DNA of 64,000 nucleotides from contig NW_026622841.1 of the NCBI RefSeq assembly GCF_023065955.2, positions 19,651,501 through 19,715,500 of the forward strand, read 5' to 3'. Origin of the DNA: Ursus arctos (taxonomy: Eukaryota; Chordata; Mammalia; Carnivora; Ursidae). Positions 45,666 through 57,484 of this stretch are shown here, piece by piece (positions within the stretch are counted from its first letter, which is position 1; each line of letters opens with the position of its first letter). The notes beneath the pieces are model-generated. The model was not told where the DNA came from and made no database searches. It was given only the letters and a program-made list of their open reading frames with translations. The position numbers and the translations under genes are program-made.

Positions 45666-46399
45666 GAACACCTCCACGGTACTCAGTATATACTGCTTTC
45701 ACAGTCCTTACTGCCTTGTATAGTATTGATTGTGTTCTTTCTCTCCCTTTTCAACCAGACCATTACCCCCAGGAGAGCTGTCAAGGACAGCTTTGTATTC
45801 ATCTTTGTTCCTTTGGTCTTAGCCCTGTTGCCCGAACACAAATAGGTGATCTCTCAATAACAACTGAAAGAAAGGAAGAAGCGAGGAAGTTTCCAGAAAG
45901 GAAGGTCCTATCTCCATCTGATGGTTCAGAACCATTCGAAAACATTAAACATGAAAAATCTCAGTAAAATGTGTGATATTATCCTTCACTTCTCTACCCA
46001 AACAAATGAAACAAACATTCCTGGACCTTTAAGATAGTCCCTATCTTCTCATATCTGACTGGAAATAGAGTATTTGTCTTATAATATTCCAGAGTTGAAT
46101 CATGATTAAGGTCCTCAAAGGGATCATCAATTTCATCGGAGAAAACTGAAGGAAGTAGTTCCCTTGACATGTATGAACGGACAGAGACATACTTGAAAGA
46201 ATGGCTGCTAAGGAAAAATGGAACTTCCACTGTTTATAAATGCAGCATGAGTCATTTGTCTTTCCAGCTCCAACGCCATGTTGTTGAAAGCATGACACTA
46301 ATGGACGCACAATCTTAAACATCATGATTAGGGATTCAAGAATAGTAGGTATTTTTAAGAAGTTTGTCGGTAGGTATTTTTAAAACAGTAGATATTTTT
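45666..46399. other. Anonymous non-coding sequence
   Basis: No repeat family or exon recognised. Overlapping short open frames on both strands (up to 94 codons) lack any domain. Confidence 0.5.
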
Positions 46400-46414
46400 T
46401 AAAAGCTCAAAGCA

Positions 46415-46630
46415 GGGGCGCCTGGGTGGCACAGCGGTTAAGCGTCTGCCTTCGGCTCAGGGCGTGATGCCGGCGTTATGGGATCGAGCCCCACATCAGG
46501 CTCTTCCACTATGAGCCTGCTTCTTCCTCTCCCACTCCCCCTGCTTGTGTTCCCTCTCTCGCTGGCTGTCTCTATCTCTGTCGTATAAATAAATAAAATC
46601 TTTAAAAAAAAATAAAAAATAAAAAAAAAA
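46415..46630 (+). mobile_element. Can-SINE, young variant
   Basis: A complete copy: GGGGCGCCTGGGTGGCACAG, CGGTTAAGCGTCTGCCTTCG, GGGATCGAGCCCCACATCAG, the bear-type body and a TAAATAAATAAAATCTTTA tail with long A-rich extension. Perfect 15-nt target duplications TAAAAGCTCAAAGCA (46400-46414 and 46631-46645). Among the least diverged elements in the window. Confidence 0.97.
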
Positions 46631-46645
46631 TAAAAGCTCAAAGCA

Positions 46646-47203
46646 AAGAGCATAATTAATAAATATTAATTGGTAATAAAAATAGAGCTAACATTGTCAT
46701 AGCTTGCCAGAAAAAAAAACAACAACAACAACCCTCTAATATTGTTTGTGGTGTTGCTGGGGAATGCTACGAATACTTAGAAAAAATCTTGTTCTTTTCT
46801 TCCTTCCCTGTCATCTCTCTTCACGTCCAGATCAGTCACTCATAATTTTAGCTTTTTTGGACTCTCTTATCTCATCCATTTAGTGTTTTTTTTTTTCATA
46901 TTAATATGTTCTTTTTAGAAGTGAAAAAATTTGTTTTTAGTTTTTTGTGCTATTGTTTGTAGGGAGACATGGACTATAATTCACAGAAGCCCTTTACAAT
47001 CTCTGTCAGTGCATTTGAGGAGGAGGGCGACTCATACCAGGAATTGGCAGCTGTCAGCACCTGTCATAGGAAGTTAGGGTCTGTGAGCCAAAACTCTGGG
47101 GACTGAGAACATACCAGCAAGTGTTAGACTGGGAGCTAGGACAAGGCATTCAGGCTGGAAGGAAGGCATGTGGTCCATTTGACACTGGCTGCCCTTGTCC
47201 AGC
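46646..47203. other. Anonymous non-coding sequence
   Basis: A short (AAC)n run lies near 46711-46732 and a poly(T) run near 46887. No other feature. Confidence 0.55.
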
Positions 47204-47390
47204 CACTGTTTGTGAAAATGTGATCTCTACCCACCCGTGTCAGAGTCACCTGGGTTGCTCGTTAAAGATGCAAATTTGTGCCTCAACCCAGAACTATGAC
47301 ACCAGATTCCTTGGAAGTAGGGCCCAGGAATCTGAATTTGACCAGTTTCCCCAGAAGATTCAGTGGCATGCTAGAGTTTGGGAACATCTG
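47204..47390. mobile_element. MER5A hAT-Charlie element
   Basis: CACTGTTTGTGAAAATGTGA, CAGAGTCACCTGGGTTGCTC, GTTAAAGATGCAAATTTGTG, GGGCCCAGGAATCTGAATTT and AGAGTTTGGGAACATCTG follow the MER5A consensus from end to end. Confidence 0.82.
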
Positions 47391-48769
47391 TTTTAAACCA
47401 TATACAAAATGTTTGTACCTACAGCCCCTTTCCCTTCCACTCAAAAGAATCACATTTTTAGGAAGAGCCCTGAATCTGATTACATGAGGCAATGTGTTTG
47501 AAATTACTTGTGACATTCCGCATCGTGAATCCCAAAGTTTGTTAAGGCACAGATGCGAGGACTGCCATGAAGATCTGGGAGAATCCAGCTCCTGGAATTC
47601 CCACGACAGTTATTCTGACTTTTCTACAGAGCACTCAAAAGACTCACCCTTTAGAGCCACCCTCACAGAAAATATGTTAATCCTTATGAGAACCAAGATG
47701 ATTTTGTGGACGTAATATATTGTAACTTTAAATAGGATAGGGTCAACCACTGAGAAAGTCTTAATAAAGGGAATATAAACTACTCGAGCTGGAAATTCTA
47801 ATTTCACAATCTAATAACTAACCCTGGCTATGAAATCCATGCATATTTGGGGATGTTGTAATTATTTGGTAGGCAGGGTATGGGAAGCAAAAAGAATTTA
47901 AATGAACTCATGCACAGATATGTGCACACACACACACACGCACAAACAGACACACACTGAAACACCAAGAACTATCATTCAGTTTTGTTTAAAAATCCTC
48001 CCACATTCTTTAGACTGAATCATCCACTGTAGCCGTCTGTAAAACACCATAAGCTATCATTTGCAATTCATAATTCACATTCGTGGCAAAATGGCATTGG
48101 TCTTACACCTTTTGATAAGGTTTTTATTTTTTTTACCCTACATTTAAAACTAAAACTGACATCTATGGATTCAAAGGCTTTTGCTGCTTTCAACCATATC
48201 ACCTCGGAGAAGGAAGCCATGATTATTAACAACCCCTGTTATATTAATTTGTATTTGTTTATAAGGTAATATGAAGACCATGAGACATTGGGCTAGCAAA
48301 CCTTGGCCACTGGTATTGGAAAGAAAAACAAATCTACAGTATGCAGTCTCTCTTTTAGAAGTAAAACTAGAAGACAACTCAGGAGTAGCTTGAGGCTATA
48401 GACGATTTGAGATGGTGGGGAGAGGGTCTATGAAATTGGAAGTTGGCTGGGAAAGCCAAACCCAAACATGGAAATTTTGTCTTGGCTAGTATGATGGAAT
48501 GTTACAGGGGAATATGAAGCAGATGCAATTTCTCAGCTTCATGGCAATCTGGGAAGTGGAGAGCTCAAGGAGAGACTGATTTTAATTTAGTTACAGGTAA
48601 ACACTAAATCTCTGTACTGTTTCTCTTCTTATTAGGAAGCCATTTGCCTCCTGTCCTCCAAGCCAGGATTCTTAGACAAAGGTTGGTTTATGTTATAATA
48701 TGGAGAATAGGTTACTTGGAGCAAAACCATCACAGAAATACAGGCATAAAAAGTGAATTGGGGATTGAA
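47391..48769. other. Anonymous non-coding sequence with a (CA)n tract
   Basis: Includes an imperfect CA repeat at 47923-47956 (CACACACACACACGCACA followed by further CA units). Otherwise no repeat family or exon recognised; open frames up to 77 codons. Confidence 0.5.
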
Positions 48770-48990
48770 CATAATAGTAACTCTTATGCAGTAAGCATTT
48801 ACTATATGTCACCCATTTTGCTAGGTGTTTTACATATACTAATTTCTCTTTCATTGTAACCCTGGGATGAAGTTACTGCTATTCCCTCAGTTGTTCAGAA
48901 GCCAAAACAAAGGCTAATTCATGTAGCAAGGATAGCAGGTAGGTGATAGAGCAAAAGTTTACATTCCAGTCTGATTTCTCCAGTCCCTCT
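48770..48990 (-). mobile_element. MIR SINE remnant
   Basis: GCATTTACTATATGTCACCC, TGCTAGGTGTTTTACATATA, TTGTAACCCTGGGATGAAGT and TCATGTAGCAAGGATAGCAG follow the MIR reverse complement. Confidence 0.7.
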
Positions 48991-49449
48991 GTCTTCATTG
49001 CAAGCTAGAATGCCTCCAAAAACTAAGAGTGTTAACCACATAAAGAGCATTAAGTGTAAGATTTCTCTATCTACAAGCTCCTCTGATCTACATAAAATAA
49101 GGTCAAATTTATTTTTAAGCCTTGCAAACTTTCAGGAACAGTTTCATAGATTAAGGTATGACCCACATGGAAATACTTCAAAACAGGTCTTTAAAAATTC
49201 CATAGAGCCTCCTAATAGTAGCCGCTGTATTGAAAGCATTCTTGCTATCCAGACACCAAAGCCAACTTCCTGGTTTTCACCTCATCCAGTTGACAATTAA
49301 GATTCTTACCTAATACCTGGGACCTCACTAAAGGTTATTCTTGCCATCTAATAACCATGCTATAATCTTTCTTCAAGTTCTCCCCCAGGGGGGGACTATT
49401 TCTTTTTTTAGAAGGACCCCTACTAATTTTACTCTTTTCAAAGACCAAA
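48991..49449. other. Anonymous non-coding sequence
   Basis: A 100-codon plus-strand open frame (48998-49300) is present but has no recognisable domain or repeat relation. I treat it as chance. Confidence 0.5.
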
Positions 49450-49695
49450 ACTAGTCAACGGACTTCCTTGTCCGCCTAACAATCTCCTTCTGGCTTCATT
49501 TCATATATCAACACCTTCTGAACCTCTCCCACACACAGCGAGATACCTCCCCTCTCCATGGTACCCCACCATTCTGCACATACACACTAGATATGCTTCT
49601 GCAAATCCTTCTTCGTGTCTGTCTTCACCAGCATGGTGGGCAAATCACTGCCGTAGCTCGAGAAATATTTGCAAACTGACTGACTGAATGAACAG
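49450..49695 (+). mobile_element. Possible L2 LINE 3' end fragment
   Basis: The terminal AAATATTTGCAAACTGACTG with ACTGAATGAAC resembles the L2 end, and pyrimidine-rich text precedes it. The match is weak upstream. Confidence 0.4.
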
Positions 49696-50189
49696 TTCCA
49701 ATGACTCCTTTTGAAGTATTACTCTTTATCAGATGACATTGGTCCTGACCTTCTATACATCCTTCAGCAAAAGGAGACAAGGAACAAGTCTAGATTGTGG
49801 ATGATGAGAAACAGGGTCACCTATGATCTGTGCCTCACGATTCTAGTCTTATCGGTAAAGTCCAAATCATAAAGGAAAAAATGGTTTTTATGTTCTCTTA
49901 GAAGATTTCTTTATCACATTTTGAAATAAAAATAACTCAAAACCCTGCCCTGGAATGAGGTAGGAAAAGGAAAAGGAATATTAAAGATCCCTATCTGTTG
50001 ATCTTCCTGTCTGGGTCCAATATGAGCTGCCAAAAAGACGTACATTTAGCCAAGGCTCAAAAACCTTCAAATGAATGAAATCAGTCTATTTAATAAACAT
50101 GACACTCATTCATTGTTTTAGGAGAGACAATACAAATGGTCAAGAGCCCAGACGCAGACATATTGCCTGGCGCAAATTCTCTCAAGAGA

Positions 50190-50850
50190 TGTCTGCCGTA
50201 TCAATTATGTCAGAATTACTCCTCCAGCTACTGGTTTTAATCACTACTATCTCTTGCCTGGACTATTTTGACAGCCTTGGAATTGGTCTCTCTGCTTCTA
50301 TTCTTGCTCCCTTGCCCTCATCACCTCTGCTAATGGCTTCCCATCTCCCTGGACATCCAGGTCACAGTTCCACAAGATTATTCATGCCATCCACTCTGAC
50401 TCTCTCTGTGTATCTGCTCTCACCTCCTATTATCCTCCTCTTTCTTTTTTCTAGCTGTATTTACCTCCTTGCTCTTCTTGAAGATGGCAAACCTAGTCTC
50501 ATGCGAGGCCCAGGGCCCTTACCAGTTACCAGGTACCATTCTTCTTCCTGCTGGGCTCTTTCCTGCATTTGTTACCTGTGTGCCTCATTCACTCATGGAA
50601 CTCAAGTCTCTGCCTAAGGAGCACATGGCCAGAGCTTCCTTTGCTCACGATTCAATCTAAATCAGCCCAGGCTTTCTCGGAGCCCTTGCTCTTCTTTAGT
50701 TACCCCATCTAACACACCCTAGATGCATTCGTGTATTTTGGGTGTTCTATCTGGAACTCCAGGATAGTAGGGATCCTATCACCAGTCCCTAACAGAGGAT
50801 CTGGTCCCTAGTAGGCACTCAGTCAATATCTACTGAGTAAATAATGGGAA
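50190..50850 (+). mobile_element. L2 LINE 3' region
   Basis: AATCACTACTATCTCTTGCC with TGGACTATTTTGACAGCC, GGAATTGGTCTCTCTGCTTC, TAATGGCTTCCCATCTCCCT, TACCTCCTTGCTCTTCTTGA, CTGCTGGGCTCTTTCCTGCA and a terminal CCCTAGTAGGCACTCAGTCA with ATATCTACTGAGTAAATAAT follow L2 order. The 180-codon open frame at 50075-50617 lies largely in this fossil and is a chance frame. Confidence 0.8.
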
Positions 50851-52789
50851 AGCGTACAATTCAGTTTATACATTCATACGTTTTAGGATATAAAATGTTA
50901 AAAACAGATAAAAGCTAAGTAGCACGATACTTGAATGATAAGCCACAGGGTAGTAGTATAGAATGAAGGGTCAGATGAGCCATTAATTGGTATCAAAAAT
51001 GAGTTTGAAGTCTTTGCATGCTTACAATTATGTCATATAGGACCAGAAGGGAAAATTATTCTCTTTCCATCTAGACTGCTGAGGATCCCTTCCCATACTG
51101 AGGATAGCCAGTTCTCAGAGGCTTCCAAAAGTAGTACAGGGTTCAAACACCTATCAAAACTTGTCCCCACAATTTATGTTGATGTGGATGCAAAATTTAT
51201 AGGACTGTCTTGCACGCTTTTGAGGAACTGAGACCTACCATCGATGTCCTGGGATAGGGGCACCATCTGCAGAGGAAACTAGAAAGTTATACAACCAGAG
51301 CCTTTGGCCTTGAGATTCAAGTCCTCAGTCTCTTCCTTTGGCTTGACTCCAGGGATTAGCTGTGTTCTCTGACAGTCTAGAAACACAGAAAATGGGGAAG
51401 CCAGATTGGCTTCCACCTACCACTCAGCTGTCCACAGGGCACCTGTTTTTATAATTACTTGCTTTGTACTCAGAAAATGCAAATAAACTTGATTATTAAC
51501 AGAAGCAAAACACAGAAACGAAGGCATATCTATTGCAGAAATAGCAGATGAATTCTTAGTAAATAAATTAGGAATGGGTTAAGTGACCTTATCTTTTTAA
51601 TATTTGTATCTTTGACCCTAACTTCTTCCTGCCTTCTGGTATTATAAATTCAGATACTTCTATACATGTTCTTGGAGGTTTTTAAAAACAAGCTAGGATG
51701 CTCATAAACTCAGAAAGATGAAACTATCTCCAGAAATTTTAGCTACAAAATAAACCGCATTCATGACAGTGACTCCAACACTGGTCCACCCACCATTCTG
51801 ACTCAGAGAAGGGCCTCTCATGTACTTCCTTGGGAGTTAGTGTTCCAAGAAGTTTATACTTTCCTCCAGGGTGACCATTAAGTCACCTTTACAAGCAATT
51901 GCCTTAGAAAGGTTTCTTCCCAGGTCATTTGCCCTACTCAGAAAAATAAGACTGCTTTAGATTCCTTTGACCGTTTAAGCTTTACAGGTGGAAAACATTC
52001 ACTCTTCAATGAAAAGCTGCATTAAAGTTTATACCGAAACACCTTTATTGGTATCACAAGCCTTCAGGCTAAAATCAATCCCTCAAAACTGATTTTGCCA
52101 GAAGGAAGATTGTCAGAATTCCCAGAGCTTATTTTCATGAGTAGTTAAACTCCAGAAATGTCTTCAAAATTTATGGAGGCCTTGAGTTCTTACCAACTGC
52201 CACCTTCGGCCTCTAGGCAAGAGGAGAACTAGTCAGCAAGGCTGAGAGGTGGGTCACTTTTTATTTAGCAAAAGGGCTTACTTCGGCATATCGAATAAGG
52301 CTGGAATGCTGCCTAGAAGCCCAGCACGGTCACTCTACAGACGTGAAATGCTACTTCATGAGGTTTTCCATACATGTATTTTTTTTCATCAGCTGGATGA
52401 ACAACAGTGCACGTAGTATACAAATTTTTGTGTAACAAAAAGGGAGGAAAGACTTGAGATTCGTATGTGTCTGTATTGGCATTGAGAAATACTGAGTAGA
52501 TAATAGAACCAATTAGCTTTAGGGAGCAGAGGTATGGGGAACTTGACATGTGAGGAGAGCAATGCAGGTGAGTCTTCTTGGTGTAGCCTTATTGTTTGAG
52601 TTTTCAACCATGAAAATGTATTCCTTATTCAAAATTTCACAAGGTCCCATAGGGAGATCCAGCCTCCCTTGATACTATTTAATTTTGTTTGGTCTTTGAA
52701 AATAATTGTGATACTACTTGGCTCTTTGGTTTGGTATGCCGAGGATACTATTCAATATTCATCACTTCCAAGGACATGCTTCTTAATGA
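50851..52789. other. Anonymous non-coding sequence
   Basis: No family recognised. Open frames up to 78 codons. There is no exon-like block with paired splice signals. Confidence 0.5.
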
Positions 52790-53170
52790 GGAGGGAGCAG
52801 AAGGCTAGCTGAAGACAAAGCACAAGCGGACACCCTGCAACCTTCCCGCTCAAGGGGATTTGTGTGTCAGTCTTCCAGGGAGCTCCCAACTGTCTTAATG
52901 TGAATGCCTTGCTAGAGGGAAAAACCACCTTAACTTGACAATGGCAAGGTCCCCAGTATCTTGTAGGTCCTCGTTAGCATATGAAAGTTCTTTTGAAAAC
53001 CTCCCTATTTCCTTACTTCCCCCAAGCGCATAGAATATAATCAATTGCTCCTTACAACCCCAGTGGAGCTCTTTCTGGCCACGGGACGTGCTTTAATAAA
53101 ATCACCTTTTTGCACCAAAGATGCCCCAAGAATTCTTTCTTGGCCGTTGGCACTGACCTCACCCCACCAG
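52790..53170 (+). mobile_element. Probable class-I (ERV1-type) retroviral solo LTR
   Basis: The right half has LTR features: a polyadenylation signal in GTGCTTTAATAAAATCACC, followed by TTTTGCACCAAAGATGCCCC and AAGAATTCTTTCTTGGCCG, an R/U5-like layout seen in gammaretrovirus-related LTRs. No internal retroviral sequence lies on either side, so it would be a solo LTR. The edges and any target duplication could not be fixed. A non-retroviral repeat is the alternative. Confidence 0.5.
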
Positions 53171-53404
53171 ACCTCACCTATATTCAAAAACTACATCATT
53201 AAGAAAGTAGGCCACAATTAGCTTATTATCTTGACCAAAAACCTAGGTAGGATTTATGGAAAATAAAGTCCCAAGTTTTTAATCTTGTCACAGCTTTTTT
53301 CCTGGTGAATTTCTCAGCTTTCTTCTATTAATAAAAATGCACCAGAAATAATATTGCTCTCTCTGCATGTCATCATTTCTATCACTAATCAATTTTTTTT
53401 AATT

Positions 53405-53580
53405 ACCATTTAGTGAGAGGCTACTAAGTTCTGGTGTATATATACTAACCTTTACATAGTACAGACGAGGTAAACTGTGTCCCGGGACATTTAAGTGACT
53501 AAGCCAACACATGCCTACCTCAGCCTGATTAGAAAGCTCTCACTCTGTCCATATGATCATTTTAGCCCCTCCCGAGGCAC
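53405..53580 (-). mobile_element. MIR SINE remnant
   Basis: GAGAGGCTACTAAGTTCTGG, TAACCTTTACATAGTACAGA, CATTTAAGTGACTAAGCCAA and TTAGAAAGCTCTCACTCTGT follow the MIR reverse complement. Confidence 0.6.
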
Positions 53581-54083
53581 AGAATCTACTTGAAAGTAAG
53601 TGATACATTGACTGGAGATGTTTCACTGCTAAGCTGAGGCAATTCAGGCAGGCATCTTATAAATGAAAATGTCGAAGATCCGTTTTCCTTTCCTGTTCTA
53701 ATATCCAGATGAGTTATGCTAGATTGCAGCCTATAATGAGAATAGGTTCTGGAAATGAGCATTAGAAAAATGATTTGACTGCTAAATGTTTATCCAATGG
53801 ATGGAAAGAATGTCTTATCATTTCCTTCCCAACCCTGAGGCTCTATAGCTCTTTCTATTTAGACATCCAAGGACTTAGGAGGACAATGTCTATGAATCAT
53901 TTCATTATCCAAGGGACTAGTTAATCAAAAGCGTAAGATAAAATCACTCTTATAAAGAGCCTCGGTATTACTGCCTTATGTAGAATCAATCCAGTAATGG
54001 AACTTCATTAATATTAGCCATGGGCTGAATTCTTCCTCTAGTCATGAACCTGTCACCAGACCATGCACAAGCCATAGAAGACC
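53581..54083. other. Anonymous non-coding sequence
   Basis: No feature recognised up to the poly(A) tract. Confidence 0.5.
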
Positions 54084-54109
54084 AAAAAAAAAAAAAAAAA
54101 AAAAAAAAA
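54084..54109 (+). repeat. 26-nt poly(A) tract
   Basis: Twenty-six uninterrupted A residues, directly visible. Such length usually marks a young retro-insertion tail, yet no SINE, L1 or processed gene copy is recognised just upstream and no target duplication was found. Confidence 0.95.
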
Positions 54110-54521
54110 GTGTTGCAGAAGGTCATCAAGAGGATGTGACTACCAGCTGACCCAAGAGCTGAACCCAGGCAACTAGAGGCTCCTCACCCACTCCCCTGTC
54201 CTGGGAATATACGTTCTGCCCACACTCCCACACTAGAAGCCGGTTCCGAGGATGCAGCCTTCAGAGAGCAATGTGTTGTTGAGACTGTCTGGACGGTGAC
54301 TGACCACAGTTAAGGCCTCTACGTAAACTTTTACTATTCTGCTGGTGGGGGAGCAGATCTATTTACTTTGCAGCCCCCCCAGGACAGGCCTGGTATGTAA
54401 ATTCTCTTGCCTGGTGAAACTGCCATCTACCAAACTGGAGGGGTCTGCCTGTGGTCTCACCTTGCCCTCTGCGCACAGGAGCCAGTTTCACATTTCACCT
54501 GGGAACTCTCAAGGTACAAAC
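54110..54521. other. Anonymous non-coding sequence
   Basis: Slightly GC-richer; a 61-codon open frame at 54345-54530 has no domain. No repeat family assigned. Confidence 0.5.
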
Positions 54522-54560
54522 AAAAGGTAAATAGGACTATATCAAAATTAAAACCTATTG
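54522..54560 (+). mobile_element. Host L1 (outer), first part of ORF2 fragment
   Basis: GTAAATAGGACTATATCAAA with ATTAAAACCTATTGCTC matches an L1 ORF2 region whose continuation resumes at 55551. The outer L1 was interrupted here by insertion of a second L1. Confidence 0.6.
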
Positions 54561-55550
54561 CTCTCAGTAACTTCTAAAAATGAAAAAGAAAAAAAGAAAA
54601 GAAAACAGAAAAAGAAACTAAACATACTCTCTCTATACAATTCAGCAATCATATTCCTTGGTCTTCATGCATGTGAACTGAAATTTTATGTTCACACAAA
54701 ACCTGCTCAGGGATGTTTATAGCCACTTTATTCACAATGGCTAAAACCTGGAAGCAACAAAGATGTCCTTCAAGCAGATGAATGGGTAAATACACTGCTA
54801 TACATCTAGGAAATGGAATATTATTCAGCACTAAAAAAAAAAAAAAAGCTATCAAGCCATGAAAAGACATGGAGGAACCTTAAATGCATATGACTAAGTG
54901 AAAGAAGCCAATCTGAAAAGTCTACAGACTGATTCCAACTACATGACATTCTGGAAAAGACAAAACTGTGCAGAAAGATCAGTGGTTCACAGGGGTTGGG
55001 GTGAGGAGGGAGGTATGAATACGTAAAGCACAGGGAATCTTCGGGCAGTGAAAATACTCTGTATCATACCATAATGGTGGATACATGCCATTATACATTT
55101 GTCCAAACTCACAGAATGTATACACCGAGAGTGAAACCTAAGGCAAACTATGGACTTTGGGTGATTATGCTGTGTCAGTGTAGGTTCATTGATTGTACCA
55201 AATGTACTACTTTGTAGGGGATGATAGTAATGGGGAAGGTTGGGGGCACCTGGGTGACTCAGTCGAGTGTCCGACTCTTGGTTTTGGCTCAGGTCCTGAA
55301 CTCATGGGTCATGGGATTGAGCCCTTGGTTGGGCTCTCCGCTCAGCAGGGAGTCTGCTTGTGGTTTCTCTCCCTCTGCCCCTCTCCCCATTCTCTCTCTT
55401 TCTCTCTCTCAAATAAATAAATCTTTTTAAAAAATAATGGGGGAGGTTGGGCATGTGTCAGGGCACGGGCTATCTGGGAAATCTCTGTACCTTCCTCTCA
55501 ATTTTAAACTGCTCTAAAAAATAAAGTCTTCCAAAAAAAAAAAAAAAAAA
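54561..55550 (+). mobile_element. Inner L1 (L1MB-like): ORF2 end, 3' UTR and poly(A)
   Basis: ORF2 end phrases (GTTTATAGCCACTTTATTCA, CACTGCTATACATCTAGGAA) precede a 3' UTR with CAGTGGTTCACAGGGGTTGG, GAAAATACTCTGTATCATAC, TGGTGGATACATGCCATTAT and AACTGCTCTAAAAAATAAAG. It ends in an 18-nt poly(A). Sense on plus, 5'-truncated, inserted into the outer L1, and itself carrying a Can-SINE at 55245-55434. Confidence 0.82.
55245..55434 (+). mobile_element. Can-SINE, old variant, inside the inner L1
   Basis: GGCACCTGGGTGACTCAGTC, TTTGGCTCAGGTCCTGAACT, GGGATTGAGCCC, TCAGCAGGGAGTCTGCTTGT and AAATAAATAAATCTTTTTA. Target duplications TAATGGGGAAGGTTGGG (55228-55244) and TAATGGGGGAGGTTGGG (55435-55451) differ at one base. 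Confidence 0.95.
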
Positions 55551-56700
55551 GACAAGTCAACAAATGAGAGAACATATTTGCAATACAAATATCTTACCAA
55601 GGATTTGTATCCAGAATGCATACAGAACTCTCACAACTCAATGACAAGTAACTTAACACAAAAGGGGGCAAAAGATTTGAAAAGATAACCTCCCCAAAGG
55701 TAAGCAAATATGTAATAAGCCCCCACAAAGATGATCAACAGCATTAGTTTACCGGAGAAATGAAAATGAAAATTATAATGAGATCCCACACACACCCCCA
55801 CAGAAAGGACTAAACTTAAAAACATTAACAATATCAGGTGTACCTGAGAATGTGAAGAAATTAGAACTCTCGTACATCTCTTCTGGGCAAAGTGTAATGC
55901 AGCAAATACTTTGGAAAACTATTCACCAGCTTCTTTCAAAGTTAAATGTATACTTACAGAGCTCAGCAATTCCACTCTGAGCTGCTCGCCAAAAGAAACA
56001 AAAACCTACCTCTACACAAAGACTTGAAAATCAAGGTTCATAGCGGGGCGCCTGGGTGGCTCAGTCAGTTAAGCATCTGCCTTCAGCTCAGGTCATGATC
56101 CCGGGGTTCTGGGATCGAGCCCTGCATCAGGCTCCCTGCTCAGCGGGGAGTCTGCTTCTCCCTCTGCCATTCAACCCACTTGTGCTCTCTTGCTCTCTCT
56201 CTCAAATAAATAAATAAAATCTTTAAAAGGAAGGGAAAACAAAGAAAATCAAGGTTCATAGCAATTTTATTCCTAGTAGCCAAAAAAAATGGAAAACTAC
56301 CTAAATGTCCATCAAAAGGAGAATGGATAAATAAAATTACAGTATATCCATGAGATGGAATACTACTCAGAATTTTTTTAAAAAAAAGATCTTGAACTAC
56401 TGATACATGCAGGGACACAGGTGAATCTCAGGAACGTTACACTGAGTGAAAGGAGTCAGACACCAAATAGTACATACGGTAGGATTCCATTTCCATGTAA
56501 TGCCAGACAAGGCAAAGGAATTTATAGTGACAAATAGCATATGGGAGGCAGCCTAAGGCCAGGGTTCACTGCAAAAGGGCATCAGGAGACTTTTTGGAGG
56601 TGATAATAATCTCCATCTTGATCGCACCCATGATTATAGAGGAGTATACAGTTTATCGTGTGTAGAGTACATGGCACAGCAAAGCTGTTTTATGAAAAAA
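55551..56700 (+). mobile_element. Outer L1, ORF2 continuation to 3' part, split by a SINE
   Basis: It resumes with GACAAGTCAACAAATGAGAG, AACATATTTGCAATACAAAT, GGATTTGTATCCAGAATGCA and GAACTCTCACAACTCAATGA. Then come TGTCCATCAAAAGGAGAATG, TATCCATGAGATGGAATACT and GTGAAAGGAGTCAGACACCA from the ORF2 end and 3' region. The copy is broken by stops and interrupted at 56045-56243 by a Can-SINE. The 3' edge is approximate. Confidence 0.8.
56045..56243 (+). mobile_element. Can-SINE inside the outer L1
   Basis: GGGGCGCCTGGGTGGCTCAG, TCTGCCTTCAGCTCAGGTCA, GGGATCGAGCCCTGCATCAG, TCAGCGGGGAGTCTGCTTCT and AAATAAATAAATAAAATCTT. Perfect 19-nt target duplications GAAAATCAAGGTTCATAGC (56026-56044 and 56244-56262). 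Confidence 0.97.
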
Positions 56701-57099
56701 TATTCTCATCCAGATCAAGTTCTGTTCCACAAATAGCAAAGGATGCAGATTAGATTTTTAAAAATCTTGTGAATGTGTTTATGTTCTATAAAACCATTCA
56801 AGGTACAAATACATTATGTAAAATCTGTTCTCAGTGTCTGGGATATGGTAGGTGATCAACACATATTAATTTCATTCTTTTCTTTCCAGTTGTTCTTGTG
56901 TGGAAAATACAAGCCATGTCCTCAAAGGCAGTCAGCTATAAAACACTGGAAATATACACAGAAGGACAAAATTATAAGTCAATGTTTAGTCACCTAAGAA
57001 CAATTAGAGGGGTCTGGTATTACATGGAAATCTCACCTCATTTGTGGCCTATAATATGACCAGGATTTTGGAATATACTTGTGGTTTACTTTTCAAACT
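56701..57099. other. Anonymous non-coding sequence
   Basis: No repeat or exon recognised. A 74-codon open frame at 56773-56997 has no domain. Confidence 0.5.
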
Positions 57100-57292
57100 C
57101 TGGTATTTGTCACTTTTTATTGTATTCATTTGGTATTGAGTACATGCTTCCTACATTAGTAATTGCATTTTTAAGCATACATTCTTGTTTTTCAAACTTT
57201 ATCTCAAATTCCTAGAAGGCAAGAACTGTTACCTCCTTTCTCTTTTTGAATGGCTGATTTGTATAGAGGAGGCATTCAATAAAAGTCAAACA
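57100..57292 (+). mobile_element. L2 LINE 3' end fragment
   Basis: CAAATTCCTAGAAGGCAAGA with ACTGTTACCTCC and the terminal AGAGGAGGCATTCAATAAAA follow the L2 end. Confidence 0.55.
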
Positions 57293-57484
57293 TCTTGTTG
57301 ATAACATAGATGTTCTTACCTTTGAAAATTTCTTGCCTCATCAATATTACTTAGTCAAATAACTTAGATATTATCAAGTTACTTCCATATAAAATGAAAA
57401 AAAAAAAGAATTATTTAAGAGATTCAGCCAGGTCACTGAAGGTCATTTTCTTTCTCTTGATACATTCCTAAACCTAGGATCATT

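Noticed and set aside
50075..50617. 180-codon plus-strand open frame, the longest in the window
   Set aside because: Most of it lies in an L2 3' region that is readable block by block, the translation has no known domain, and pyrimidine-rich L2 text naturally yields long stop-free Leu/Ser-rich frames.
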